The notes under the pieces: generated by a model
Seen by the model: only the letters and a program-made list of their open reading frames with translations
What the model was told of the DNA's origin: nothing
Databases searched by the model: none
Translations under genes and position numbers: made by a program
Shown: positions 18,331 through 26,851 of the stretch, piece after piece
How positions within the stretch are numbered: the first letter of the stretch is position 1
Layout: the number at the start of each line of letters is the position of its first letter
Source of the DNA: an uncultured Ruegeria sp.
GTDB lineage: Bacteria > Pseudomonadota > Alphaproteobacteria > Rhodobacterales > Rhodobacteraceae
DNA: 64,000 nt
NCBI RefSeq assembly: GCF_947500045.1
Contig: NZ_CANMQQ010000006.1
Span: 186,001-250,000, forward strand
Reading direction: 5' to 3'

Positions 18331-19713
18331 TTACAGCACCCAAACATCCATTGGGGCGGCAACGCCTCGTACCGGTTGTCCCAGGTGCTGCTCAAACCCA
18401 GCCATCAAGTCTTGCGCATTCTGCGCTTCTTCCAACGCCCGGGCTCGCAACGCATCACTGACAATAATGCGCGCTTGTAGATCGCGTGTCATGGCCTCCA
18501 GCTTGGCGGCGACATTGACCGCATCACCAATCACGGCGAACTCCAGTCTATTGGCGCCTATGTCACCCAAGACGACCGAGCCATAGTGGACCCCAACGCC
18601 GATCTGAATCTCTGGCTCGCCTGCACGCTTGCGATCAAGGTTCCAGCGATCGATCATCTCAACCATCCCTCGCGCACAAGCCAACGCGCTGCTGGCGTCC
18701 AGTTGACCCGGCACCGGAGTGCCAAACGTGGCCATCAACCCATCGCCCAAATACTTGTCCAACGTTCCGTGATGACGAAACACTTCTGTCTCCATCCGGG
18801 CATGGAAACCACGCAGAACTTCGATAACCTCGTAGGGATCACGTCCTGCCGAAAACTTGGTGAAACCGACGATGTCTATGAAAAGGACTGCGATATCCTC
18901 TTTGCGAACCTGTTTCAGCGGCTCGTCATTCTGGCTCAGCTCTTCAACCACGTTCGGCGAGAAATACCGCGACAGGTTCGCGCGCTCACGCTCGAGCCCG
19001 GCGTTTGACATCAGCAAATGATTGAGTCGTCGCATCGAAACCCCAAGCGTCACCGCGACCATGACAAATACAATCACCTGTTGGATGCGCTGAGACACCA
19101 TGAAACTGTTTGGATCAAGCATCTCGGCAACAGCCGGGTACCCTTGCAACGCCTCGGCGACATCTTCGCTGATCTCGGGTATGGGCGTGGCAACCCACCA
19201 TGCGATGATCCAGCCTGCCGTCCACATCGCTGCGGTCCATGATCCAATCGCGATGACCGTGCGCCAGGAATAGGCGAGCGTGCCTGCCGCCAAAATGATG
19301 AAGAAATACTGAAAGTTATCGAACCGGTACTGCATCGCCAGTGGCCGCACGTCATCGCTGAACGGATTGGGCACGATCATACCCAGCGTCATGATCAGAA
19401 GATCTACGAAAATCAAAAGCAACTCAGTCCGGGATTGGCCTACCCGTCCTGCGCGTCGGATCAGCCAACCATTGGCACAGATCAGCAGCAGAATGAAGTG
19501 ATACCAGAGGACATCCCATTGGGGGTTCAGATAGATCAGCAGCAACCCAGTGAATGCCATCGCGATCCAACGCGCCCGAACGGCAAGTTCCAGCCCTTCG
19601 CGCTTGTTTCGTTCAAGTGCCGCCTCGGTGTACTTATTGTTCAAATCGAAATGATCCGGCTGCGTGACGAACAATCTGCTCAGACGAGATTGACTGGCGG
19701 TGGTCTCGGTCAT
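18331..19713 (-). CDS. membrane-bound class III adenylate cyclase
   Basis: A 460-residue protein with about six hydrophobic segments between residues 45 and 225, then a class III cyclase domain from about 270. Metal-binding aspartates are Asp280 (FIDIVGF) and Asp324 (LGDGLMATFG). Lys320 and Asp397 (VIGDAVN) are the pair that selects adenine, and catalytic Asn400 is present, while the usual transition-state arginine is Lys404. It should make cAMP in response to an unknown membrane signal. It is convergent with alkB. A strong terminator of the upstream ccrM gene lies about 60 bases before its start. Confidence 0.88.
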   Translation of the reverse strand: MTETTASQSRLSRLFVTQPDHFDLNNKYTEAALERNKREGLELAVRARWIAMAFTGLLLIYLNPQWDVLWYHFILLLICANGWLIRRAGRVGQSRTELLLIFVDLLIMTLGMIVPNPFSDDVRPLAMQYRFDNFQYFFIILAAGTLAYSWRTVIAIGSWTAAMWTAGWIIAWWVATPIPEISEDVAEALQGYPAVAEMLDPNSFMVSQRIQQVIVFVMVAVTLGVSMRRLNHLLMSNAGLERERANLSRYFSPNVVEELSQNDEPLKQVRKEDIAVLFIDIVGFTKFSAGRDPYEVIEVLRGFHARMETEVFRHHGTLDKYLGDGLMATFGTPVPGQLDASSALACARGMVEMIDRWNLDRKRAGEPEIQIGVGVHYGSVVLGDIGANRLEFAVIGDAVNVAAKLEAMTRDLQARIIVSDALRARALEEAQNAQDLMAGFEQHLGQPVRGVAAPMDVWVL

Positions 19714-19775
19714 TGCCTTTATCTCCCATATGGGCTTTCAGGGGCTGCCCTATGCAATCACCCTACGGGCAAAAA

Positions 19776-19802
19776 CAAAAGACCCCGCCGGAAACGGCGG
19801 GG
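19776..19802 (-). terminator. rho-independent terminator after ccrM
   Basis: Perfect 8-bp stem CCCCGCCG / CGGCGGGG with loop GAAA. Read on the minus strand it is followed by TCTTTTGTTTTT. It lies 44 bases past the ccrM stop and before the adenylate cyclase start. Confidence 0.88.
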
Positions 19803-19845
19803 CAAGGATTAGTGCCTTGTGTCAGGCCACAGGCACCGGCGGTAT

Positions 19846-20958
<1,113 letters not shown>

Positions 20959-21002
20959 TCAGTTCCACGGCGCTTTTGCGCTCATTTGGTTGAGACAAGG
21001 AT

Positions 21003-21041
21003 GAGTCAAAGATGATTCGCCGTCAATTTCTTTTTTGAATC
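21003..21041 (-). promoter_or_regulatory. three GANTC methylation sites in the ccrM promoter region
   Basis: GAGTC (21003-21007), GATTC (21014-21018) and GAATC (21037-21041) lie within 39 bases upstream of ccrM. On the minus strand a TTGACG element (21026-21021) sits between two of them, in the position of a -35 box, with GATTC in the spacer to the likely -10 region. GANTC is expected about once per 256 bases. Methylation-dependent autoregulation of ccrM through leader GANTC sites is known in Caulobacter; here it is inferred. Confidence 0.6.
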
Positions 21042-21054
21042 AGCGGCTTACGAT

Positions 21055-21672
21055 TTACTCTTGATACAAGATATTGTGGACCGGTTTGAAGGAACGTCTA
21101 TGGTGTGGGGTCACGCCAAGATTTTGCAACGCATCGCGGTGTTGTTTTGTCGGATAACCGGCGTTGGCCTCCCATCCATAGCCGGGATGCTGTTGCGCCA
21201 AATCCACCATCAGCCGATCGCGCCAGATTTTTGCAACGATCGACGCGGCCGCAATCGACACCGACCGCGCATCTCCCTTCACCACCGCCTGTGACGACAG
21301 TTTCATGCCGCGCGGGATCATGTTGCCATCGATCAGCAGGAAATCAGGCGCTGGGTCCAGCGCTGCGACCGCGCGCGTCATCGCCAGATGCGAGGCGCGC
21401 AAAATGTTGTGCTCGTCAATCTCAGCAACTGAGGCTTCGGCGATGGCCACCTGCGCCCGATCCTGCAACTCCGCATCCAAACCAACGCGACGCTTGGCAG
21501 TCAGTTTTTTGGAATCGTTCAGCCCATCGGGAATATCATCCGGGTTCAGCACAACGGCTGCGGCAACCACTGGCCCCGCCAAAGGGCCGCGCCCGACCTC
21601 GTCCACTCCGGCAATTCGGAGGTATCCGCGCGCCAACAATGCCCTTTCGAGTTCAAAATCTGGTGTCGCCAT
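21055..21672 (-). CDS. rnhB: ribonuclease HII
   Basis: RNase HII cleaves RNA in RNA-DNA hybrids and removes single ribonucleotides from DNA. The motif GVDEVGRGPLAGP gives catalytic Asp24-Glu25; the remaining acidic residues (LIDGN and the C-terminal motif) are in place. The start at 21672 gives 205 residues beginning MATPDFELERALLARGY; an in-frame ATG at 21735 would add 21 poorly conserved residues. It lies directly upstream of ccrM on the same strand (105-base gap), a pairing common in alphaproteobacteria. Confidence 0.93.
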   Translation of the reverse strand: MATPDFELERALLARGYLRIAGVDEVGRGPLAGPVVAAAVVLNPDDIPDGLNDSKKLTAKRRVGLDAELQDRAQVAIAEASVAEIDEHNILRASHLAMTRAVAALDPAPDFLLIDGNMIPRGMKLSSQAVVKGDARSVSIAAASIVAKIWRDRLMVDLAQQHPGYGWEANAGYPTKQHRDALQNLGVTPHHRRSFKPVHNILYQE

Positions 21673-21782
21673 ACCTTTGGCAAACCGCGTTTCAGCGCTG
21701 GGCGCAAGAAAAAAGAAGAGGGCAGCTTGCGCCACCCTCTCCCGCGTGGCGCTTCTTTGGCGCCACTCCTGCTCGAAACCGG

Positions 21783-22265
21783 TTACTGGTACACGACACG
21801 GTATCCATTCTGGCGCAGGCAGGCGGGTTCATATGCCCGTTTTACCTTTTTACCATTCCAGAAACCAACCTTGCATTGGTGGGGCAGGCTATCGGCATGT
21901 TTGTAGTGCTTCTTGAGGCAATTCGGCCCAAGCAGCGGATGCTTCTTCGAATAGGCGTTGAACGTGCGCAGGCAACGCTGTGGCAGATCGTAGCGTGCAA
22001 CGCGATTGGGTAGCGGACGAACGTGGTTCTTATGTATCTTCTTTTGTGCCTGCTTCTTTGCCTTCTTTTTCTGTTGTTTATGACGCCGTTTCTTTTCTTC
22101 TTCGCGTTTCTCATCCTGATAGTGATGTACCGCCGCACCAATGATAGCGAGCGCGGCCAACCCGCCGAGAATGTCCCTGGTATCCGCTGCCCGCGCCTGT
22201 GACGCGGATATCCCGGTAACTGCGACGGCTGTGGCGACGATCAAAGCGATGAATTTCCGATGCAT
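21783..22265 (-). CDS. exported small basic protein with Cys-containing C-terminus
   Basis: Not a family I can name. The 160-residue chain begins with a signal peptide (cleavage near SQARA, about residue 27). A short hydrophobic stretch (ILGGLAALAIIGAAV) follows, then a highly charged Lys/Arg/Glu/Gln linker (about residues 52-80), then an 80-residue C-terminal domain with four cysteines that could form two disulfides. The start at 22265 has AAAGGA upstream and places the signal first; the longer reading from 22328 is rejected. Such proteins recur in Roseobacter genomes as hypothetical proteins; the location is periplasm or cell surface. Confidence 0.6.
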   Translation of the reverse strand: MHRKFIALIVATAVAVTGISASQARAADTRDILGGLAALAIIGAAVHHYQDEKREEEKKRRHKQQKKKAKKQAQKKIHKNHVRPLPNRVARYDLPQRCLRTFNAYSKKHPLLGPNCLKKHYKHADSLPHQCKVGFWNGKKVKRAYEPACLRQNGYRVVYQ

Positions 22266-22440
22266 GATGCGTTTCCTTTCGGATGATGGGCAGGCCCTAA
22301 GCGGACCGCGTATTTGATGCACCGACATTGCGACCGACCCTCTCAGACAAGCAATAACGGCAAGGTGTTATCCAATATCAGCACCGCAAACCCCCTGAGG
22401 TTATTGAATATCCGCCCAACCCGTGCGCAGGATGCAGCCC

Positions 22441-22728
22441 ATGAAACAGATCCTCTCTTCTCTGGCTCTGACGGCCCTGATATCGGTTGGGTCGCAGGCC
22501 GCTGCGGCAGATTGTTATGCCGACTACAAAGCCAAGCAGGACAACCCCTTGCGTCTGCACTATGGCGTCATGCAGGTCTCTAGCTGTAGTAAGGGATCCG
22601 CGCAGAAGGAGGTCGCGAAGCGGCTAAAGTCGAACGGTTGGACCCTGCTGAACGTCATGTCCGTGTTCGAAGCGGATGGGTTGGATCAAAGGAAGGCCAA
22701 TGCCGGAAAATTCTATCTCCGTTACTAA
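22441..22728 (+). CDS. small exported protein of unknown function
   Basis: A 95-residue protein with a clean signal peptide (MKQILSSLALTALISVGSQA, then AAA). The mature part of about 70 residues holds two cysteines (DCYADYKAK and SSCSKGSA), likely forming one disulfide, and ends KFYLRY. No family is recognised. The start at 22441 is chosen over 22423 because CAGGA lies about 10 bases upstream and the signal begins there. Its last 29 bases overlap the start of the following membrane winged-helix gene, so the two are probably co-translated. Confidence 0.6.
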   Translation: MKQILSSLALTALISVGSQAAAADCYADYKAKQDNPLRLHYGVMQVSSCSKGSAQKEVAKRLKSNGWTLLNVMSVFEADGLDQRKANAGKFYLRY

Positions 22729-23401
22729 AGCGCGTCGTTCGGGGGTTCGGCTGGTTGGACTGGGGATTGCAGCAATCGTTGCAATCCTGGTAACCGCTGC
22801 GATTTTCCTGTTCTGGACACTGCCCGATGCGAACGCTTTCAATGCGCGGGTCGAAAGGTTGTTTGTCGAGGCTGACCTGACCTCGCAATCTGAAATCCGC
22901 CTGCTTGAAATTCTCGCCCAATCCGGCACTGCGTTTGCCGATACCCTGTCCAGCTACAGGATGGTGATCTTTGTGCTGTTGGTCTTCGCAAGCGCCATGC
23001 TGATCACTGCGCTGGTGTTTCTGGTCATGCTGGTTCTGCTGAATCGCCGCATGGCACAGATCGAAAGGACCGGGATTCAGGTGACCTCGCTGCTGATCAG
23101 CCGCGAAGAAAACACCGTTTACCTCAACAACATGGATTTCAAACTAACGCCTGCGGCGATGGAAACACTGTCGGTATTGGCCGAATCCCGGCTCGATGAC
23201 GAGGTTCTGTCGGGCGCTCAGATTGAAGCGATGATCTCAGGCAGGAACGTGGTTGATTGCGAAGAAGCGGCAGGAGCCACCCGCATCAAGCGCTTACGCG
23301 ATACTCTCGGCAATCAAATGGTCAGTGAACTGCTGGTGAAAAACATCGCAAAAAAGGGCTATATGCTGTCGATCGAAAAAGACGTTATTCAAATGGTCTG
23401 A
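22700..23401 (+). CDS. membrane-anchored protein with C-terminal winged-helix (OmpR-like) domain
   Basis: A 233-residue protein starting at 22700 after GGAAGG. A basic N-terminus leads into a membrane segment (about residues 18-43), a periplasmic loop of about 40 residues, and a second membrane segment (about 84-110). The cytoplasmic C-terminal part (about 120-233) has the layout of an OmpR/PhoB winged helix: VYLNNMDFKLTPAAMETL as the beta-strand lead, a recognition-helix region IKRLRDTLG, and the wing ending KKGYMLSIE. This would be a one-component membrane regulator with ToxR-like logic but the opposite domain order. The fold is inferred by eye. It overlaps the previous gene by 29 bases and lies 90 bases before the DUF427-cyclase. 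Confidence 0.6.
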   Translation: MPENSISVTKARRSGVRLVGLGIAAIVAILVTAAIFLFWTLPDANAFNARVERLFVEADLTSQSEIRLLEILAQSGTAFADTLSSYRMVIFVLLVFASAMLITALVFLVMLVLLNRRMAQIERTGIQVTSLLISREENTVYLNNMDFKLTPAAMETLSVLAESRLDDEVLSGAQIEAMISGRNVVDCEEAAGATRIKRLRDTLGNQMVSELLVKNIAKKGYMLSIEKDVIQMV

Positions 23402-23491
23402 GGACGTCATTACGATAAAATATGTGCGCGCACCTTGGAATTACTGCCCTCAAGGCCCATCATATAAGGGCTTGGCCAGGGGAGGTTGCAG

Positions 23492-25063
23492 ATGAACGTC
23501 CATGCCACACCAAATGTCAAAGGCTATGGGATTTCCGTTGAGCCGCTGCAGGGACGGGTCGCGATCTATCGGGGCGATATCTTGCTGGCCAAAAGCCACA
23601 ACGCCAAAGTCATGTATGAAACGCGGCTACCACCCGCGATATATGTCCCACGTGAAGACCTGTGCGTAGAACTCAGCCCCGAAACCGATCTACAGACCTT
23701 TTGCCCCTTCAAAGGCACCGCAACCTATCACGACATCAGCCTGCCGGAAGAGCATCTGACCAACTCGATCTGGGCCTATGAAGACGCCTTTCCTGAAAGT
23801 GCCGGCATTCAAGGCCATATCGGTTTCATGCCAAATATCGTAACGCGGATTGACCTTGGTGAAAACCAGCTGCGTCAACCCGATTACGGCAACATCAGCG
23901 GGCCTCTGATCGACTGGCTGATGCGCGGTGCGTCCGAGGTGAATACGCCAGATGGCTTCACAAAAGCGCTGGCTGAGAAGATGCTGGAACATGGTATTGC
24001 CATTCAGCGCCTCAGCATTCTAGTCTGGTCGCTTCACCCCCTGATCGCGGGCAAGCATTATATCTGGGAAAAGGACGCGGCCGAGATCTCGACCCATACC
24101 CCGAGCTATGAGATCCACGATCACCCGGCCTTTACCAATAGCCCTCTGCGTCACGTATCGAACGGGTTGGGTGGCGTGCGTCAGCGCCTGAATAACGACA
24201 ACCCGCATAACAGTTTTCCGATCATCGAAGACCTGCGCGCAAAAGGGGCCACCGATTATGTTGCCATGCCGCTGCCCTTCTCGGATGGTCGGACCAACGT
24301 CCTGACCCTAACCTGTGATCACCCCGATGGATTCACTACGGAAAACCTCGGGCTGGTCTTTGAGTGCTCTACCGTCATCGCGCGTTTCTACGAAGTATTC
24401 ATGCAGCGCGAAAACGCGCAGGTTCTGTTGGAAACCTATGTGGGCAAACGATCAGGTGCACGGGTTTTGGGGGGTGAAATTCGCCGTGGGGATGGTGATG
24501 ACATTGATGCAGCTATCATGTTCTGCGATCTTCGAAACTCGACCGCGCTGGAGGAACAACTCGGGCGTGATGCCTATATCGAAGTGCTTAATGGGTTCTT
24601 TGAAACTGTGTCCGGGATCGTGCACGATCATGACGGCGAAGTTCTGAAATTCATCGGCGACGCTGTGCTCGCCGTATTCCCAGCCGGTGATGACGCGGTC
24701 GGGGCGCGATCCAACGCGCAAGGCTCAGCGATTGAGATCGTTGAGAAATTGGCCGAACTTCGCAGTGACGAGAATGACTACCATTGCGACTGCTCGATTG
24801 GCGTCGCCTATGGTCGCGTTACATATGGCAATGTAGGCTCCCGCGAACGGCTGGATTTTACCGTGATCGGACAAGCGGCAAATGTCGCCGCCAGGTTGGG
24901 TGAATATGGTAAGACCGTCGGCCATAGAATTGTTGTCTCACAGGATATCGAGCCCGCCTGCAAACAAGCCATCCCATTAGGCGCGATCAAGCTGCACAAT
25001 GTTTCGCAGCCGGTTAGGTCGTTTGCTCTGCAAACCTCAGCCGATACTTTGATGAATGCGTGA
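23492..25063 (+). CDS. DUF427 - central domain - class III nucleotide cyclase fusion
   Basis: A 523-residue soluble protein. Residues about 15-122 match DUF427 (VAIYRGDILLAKS; YETRLPPAIYVPRED; CPFKGTATYHDI; WAYEDAFPE). A central region (about 125-335, with LHPLIAGKHYIW and GATDYVAMPLPFSDG) is the sensory segment found in many alphaproteobacterial cyclases. The cyclase domain has metal Asp346 (FCDLRNST) and Asp390 (FIGDAVLAVFP) with Lys386. The residue that pairs with this lysine for adenine selection is Gln (VIGQAAN) rather than Asp, so specificity is uncertain. The start at 23492 has GGGGAGG 6 bases upstream. No membrane segment. Confidence 0.85.
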   Translation: MNVHATPNVKGYGISVEPLQGRVAIYRGDILLAKSHNAKVMYETRLPPAIYVPREDLCVELSPETDLQTFCPFKGTATYHDISLPEEHLTNSIWAYEDAFPESAGIQGHIGFMPNIVTRIDLGENQLRQPDYGNISGPLIDWLMRGASEVNTPDGFTKALAEKMLEHGIAIQRLSILVWSLHPLIAGKHYIWEKDAAEISTHTPSYEIHDHPAFTNSPLRHVSNGLGGVRQRLNNDNPHNSFPIIEDLRAKGATDYVAMPLPFSDGRTNVLTLTCDHPDGFTTENLGLVFECSTVIARFYEVFMQRENAQVLLETYVGKRSGARVLGGEIRRGDGDDIDAAIMFCDLRNSTALEEQLGRDAYIEVLNGFFETVSGIVHDHDGEVLKFIGDAVLAVFPAGDDAVGARSNAQGSAIEIVEKLAELRSDENDYHCDCSIGVAYGRVTYGNVGSRERLDFTVIGQAANVAARLGEYGKTVGHRIVVSQDIEPACKQAIPLGAIKLHNVSQPVRSFALQTSADTLMNA

Positions 25064-25173
25064 GAAGCCAGCTGACAGGTCGCCACACAAGATTTGAACA
25101 CCTATCTGGCAAAGATGCGTTTGCAAATTATCCCAAGTTATCAGCCCAGCACTGCCCGGGCTCAGGACCCTTG

Positions 25174-25190
25174 TACGATCTCCGATCGTA
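25174..25190. repeat. inverted repeat between convergent genes
   Basis: Perfect 7-bp inverted repeat TACGATC-TCC-GATCGTA, 110 bases after the DUF427-cyclase and 14 bases before the end of the DUF1217 gene. There is no T-run on either side, so it may be a weak terminator or a protein-binding site. Confidence 0.35.
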
Positions 25191-25204
25191 ACTGAAGAAC
25201 TGGT

Positions 25205-26002
25205 TCAAAAGCCGCCGCCAAGCAAGATCAACGCCGTCTGAGCGGTTGAAGTCACGCTTTGGATTTGCGCGATCTGACTGCGTGCCAGATAAGTATCCGT
25301 CAATTTTTCAACAGCCTCATTGTCTGTGAACTGCGCCAAATCCGAGGACCCTGTGGCGCGCTGCAATCGGTCTTTGAAAACCTCAAGCTGTTTGTCCAGA
25401 TCAAGTTGTGCAAATGCTCTGGGCAGACCCAAAGCGGTTTCCATCATGCTGCGCAGGGGGGGCAACCCCATCAGGTCAAACCACTTTCTGTTTTCGCTAC
25501 CATCTTGCGCTGCCAGTTCTTGCAGGGCGTGCTGGGTAAACAACGCGATCCGCATCGATTCATCCGCTTCACCAACCGATATTTCAAATCGGGCGGTCAG
25601 ATTGTCGTTGGCGATCTTCTCCATAGCGCTGACGGAACTGGTTTTGGGTACATCGCCCGGCCCCAACCCAAATGCGTTTGCGAATTCACGGTATCTGCTA
25701 TCCGCCAATCTGTTCGCCAGCGCATCATCGGCCTGTGTACCGTCCGACAGGATCTTTTGGATGAAGAACCGGTTATTTAGGTCGCCTTCAAGGCCAAAAG
25801 CCCCCAAGGCCACCTGCAATAGCCGGCGATCAGAAACCAGATCCTCAGCCGAGCGAACATTTCCGATGTTTTCAAGGAAGTACGACGTCTCTCTTTCGTT
25901 CACCGCCGAGCTCGAAAAACTCTGGATCTGCGCATCATACGTACGCTGTAAGAATCGCCAACCCACTATCCCGCCAGTGGGAATGACCGGTTGAAAGGTC
26001 AT
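25205..26002 (-). CDS. DUF1217 flagellar-locus protein
   Basis: A 265-residue DUF1217 protein. The family is found in alphaproteobacterial flagellar clusters and has no settled function. Visible conserved segments are GWRFLQRTYDAQ near the N-terminus and repeated helical stretches (FFIQKILSDGTQADDALANR, residues about 79-98). The C-terminus ends in hydrophobic ALILLGGGF. There is no signal peptide or membrane segment, so it is cytoplasmic or exported through the flagellar apparatus. It shares ATGA with flbT and is the last gene of a fliC-flaF-flbT-DUF1217 run. Confidence 0.75.
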   Translation of the reverse strand: MTFQPVIPTGGIVGWRFLQRTYDAQIQSFSSSAVNERETSYFLENIGNVRSAEDLVSDRRLLQVALGAFGLEGDLNNRFFIQKILSDGTQADDALANRLADSRYREFANAFGLGPGDVPKTSSVSAMEKIANDNLTARFEISVGEADESMRIALFTQHALQELAAQDGSENRKWFDLMGLPPLRSMMETALGLPRAFAQLDLDKQLEVFKDRLQRATGSSDLAQFTDNEAVEKLTDTYLARSQIAQIQSVTSTAQTALILLGGGF

Positions 26003-26400
26003 TGCTCATATGCCATCAGGCGCTCTTCCCGCGGCAACAGAGAGCGTAGCGCTTTCAAACACTTATAGTATTGCTCGGCCACCAGCGCTTCGGTCGCATC
26101 AGCAAGTACCCGGCGGCTGTCGATATCGGTGAACACCTGACTCAACTCCTCGACGCGCCGTAGCAATTGCTGACGTGCCTGATCAGGCGCGGTGTCACCC
26201 GACAGGACGAGCTGTGCGGCATAACATACGCGACGCACTGGCGTATTAACCTCTTCCGGATGTATAGCGTCACGAAGGCGCAAAACATTGGCTTGCGGGG
26301 TCATGATCGAGAATCTGCTGCGGCGATCACCGTTTTCTATGACGACACCATTGATCAAAACCCGTTCTTTAGGAGCAAGTTTCAGAACCAGACCACCCAT
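25999..26400 (-). CDS. flbT: flagellin translation regulator FlbT
   Basis: A 133-residue FlbT. In Caulobacter FlbT binds the flagellin mRNA leader and blocks its translation until the hook is built. The characteristic LKLAPKERVLINGVVIENGDRRSRF segment (residues about 6-30) and the later Tyr-Lys-Leu-rich helices (YYKCLKALRSLLPRE) are present. It lies directly after flaF (1-base overlap) and before DUF1217 (4-base overlap) in the flagellin operon, the normal alphaproteobacterial arrangement. Confidence 0.93.
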   Translation of the reverse strand: MGGLVLKLAPKERVLINGVVIENGDRRSRFSIMTPQANVLRLRDAIHPEEVNTPVRRVCYAAQLVLSGDTAPDQARQQLLRRVEELSQVFTDIDSRRVLADATEALVAEQYYKCLKALRSLLPREERLMAYEQ

Positions 26401-26774
26401 CAGTTCCCCCTCATCTGACGCAGGCCACGCAAGACAGCCATGTTAATCTCTAGCAACGGCTCAACCGATGCCTTGTTCCCCAATACTTGGCTGCTGTGTT
26501 GTTCCGTGAATTCCGCCAGATAGAATATTCGGGCACGCAAACTGTTCGGTAGTGAATTGTCTGCATCGGCTACACCTGTCGCCAGCACGCTCCACAAACG
26601 GCGATTTTCGTGCAAAGCTTGAACAAACCCTCCAAAATCCGTCGCCTTACGCGCCGCGGCGGCTTTCAAGCGGTGCGTGATCTTGGATATCGCTTCATAT
26701 TCCGTATCCCGGGGCGTGCGTGTCGGCGCAGCGGATTGTGTATAAGCGCGTTGTGCGAGCGTTTGCGGTGTCAC
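26400..26774 (-). CDS. flaF: flagellin regulator/secretion chaperone FlaF
   Basis: A 124-residue FlaF, the partner and antagonist of FlbT, needed for flagellin synthesis and secretion. Conserved helical stretches are AYTQSAAPTRTPRDTEYEAI, ENRRLWSVLATGVADADNSLP and ARIFYLAEFTEQHS. The start is taken as GTG at 26774, because GAAGGA ends 6 bases before it; a TTG at 26789 would fall inside that ribosome-binding site. It lies 77 bases after fliC and overlaps flbT by one base. Confidence 0.9.
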   Translation of the reverse strand: MTPQTLAQRAYTQSAAPTRTPRDTEYEAISKITHRLKAAAARKATDFGGFVQALHENRRLWSVLATGVADADNSLPNSLRARIFYLAEFTEQHSSQVLGNKASVEPLLEINMAVLRGLRQMRGN

Positions 26775-26812
26775 TTGAAATCCTTCCAATTGTCCATCAA
26801 CGGGCAGTTATG

Positions 26813-26839
26813 ACCGGGGCACGGCGCACGCGCCCCGGT
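26813..26839 (-). terminator. hairpin after fliC, possible partial terminator
   Basis: Perfect 8-bp stem ACCGGGGC / GCCCCGGT with an 11-base loop, 12 bases past the fliC stop. The sequence after it on the minus strand is not T-rich. It could lower read-through into flaF or protect the fliC mRNA 3' end. Confidence 0.6.
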
Positions 26840-26851
26840 TCAGTTCCTGAA

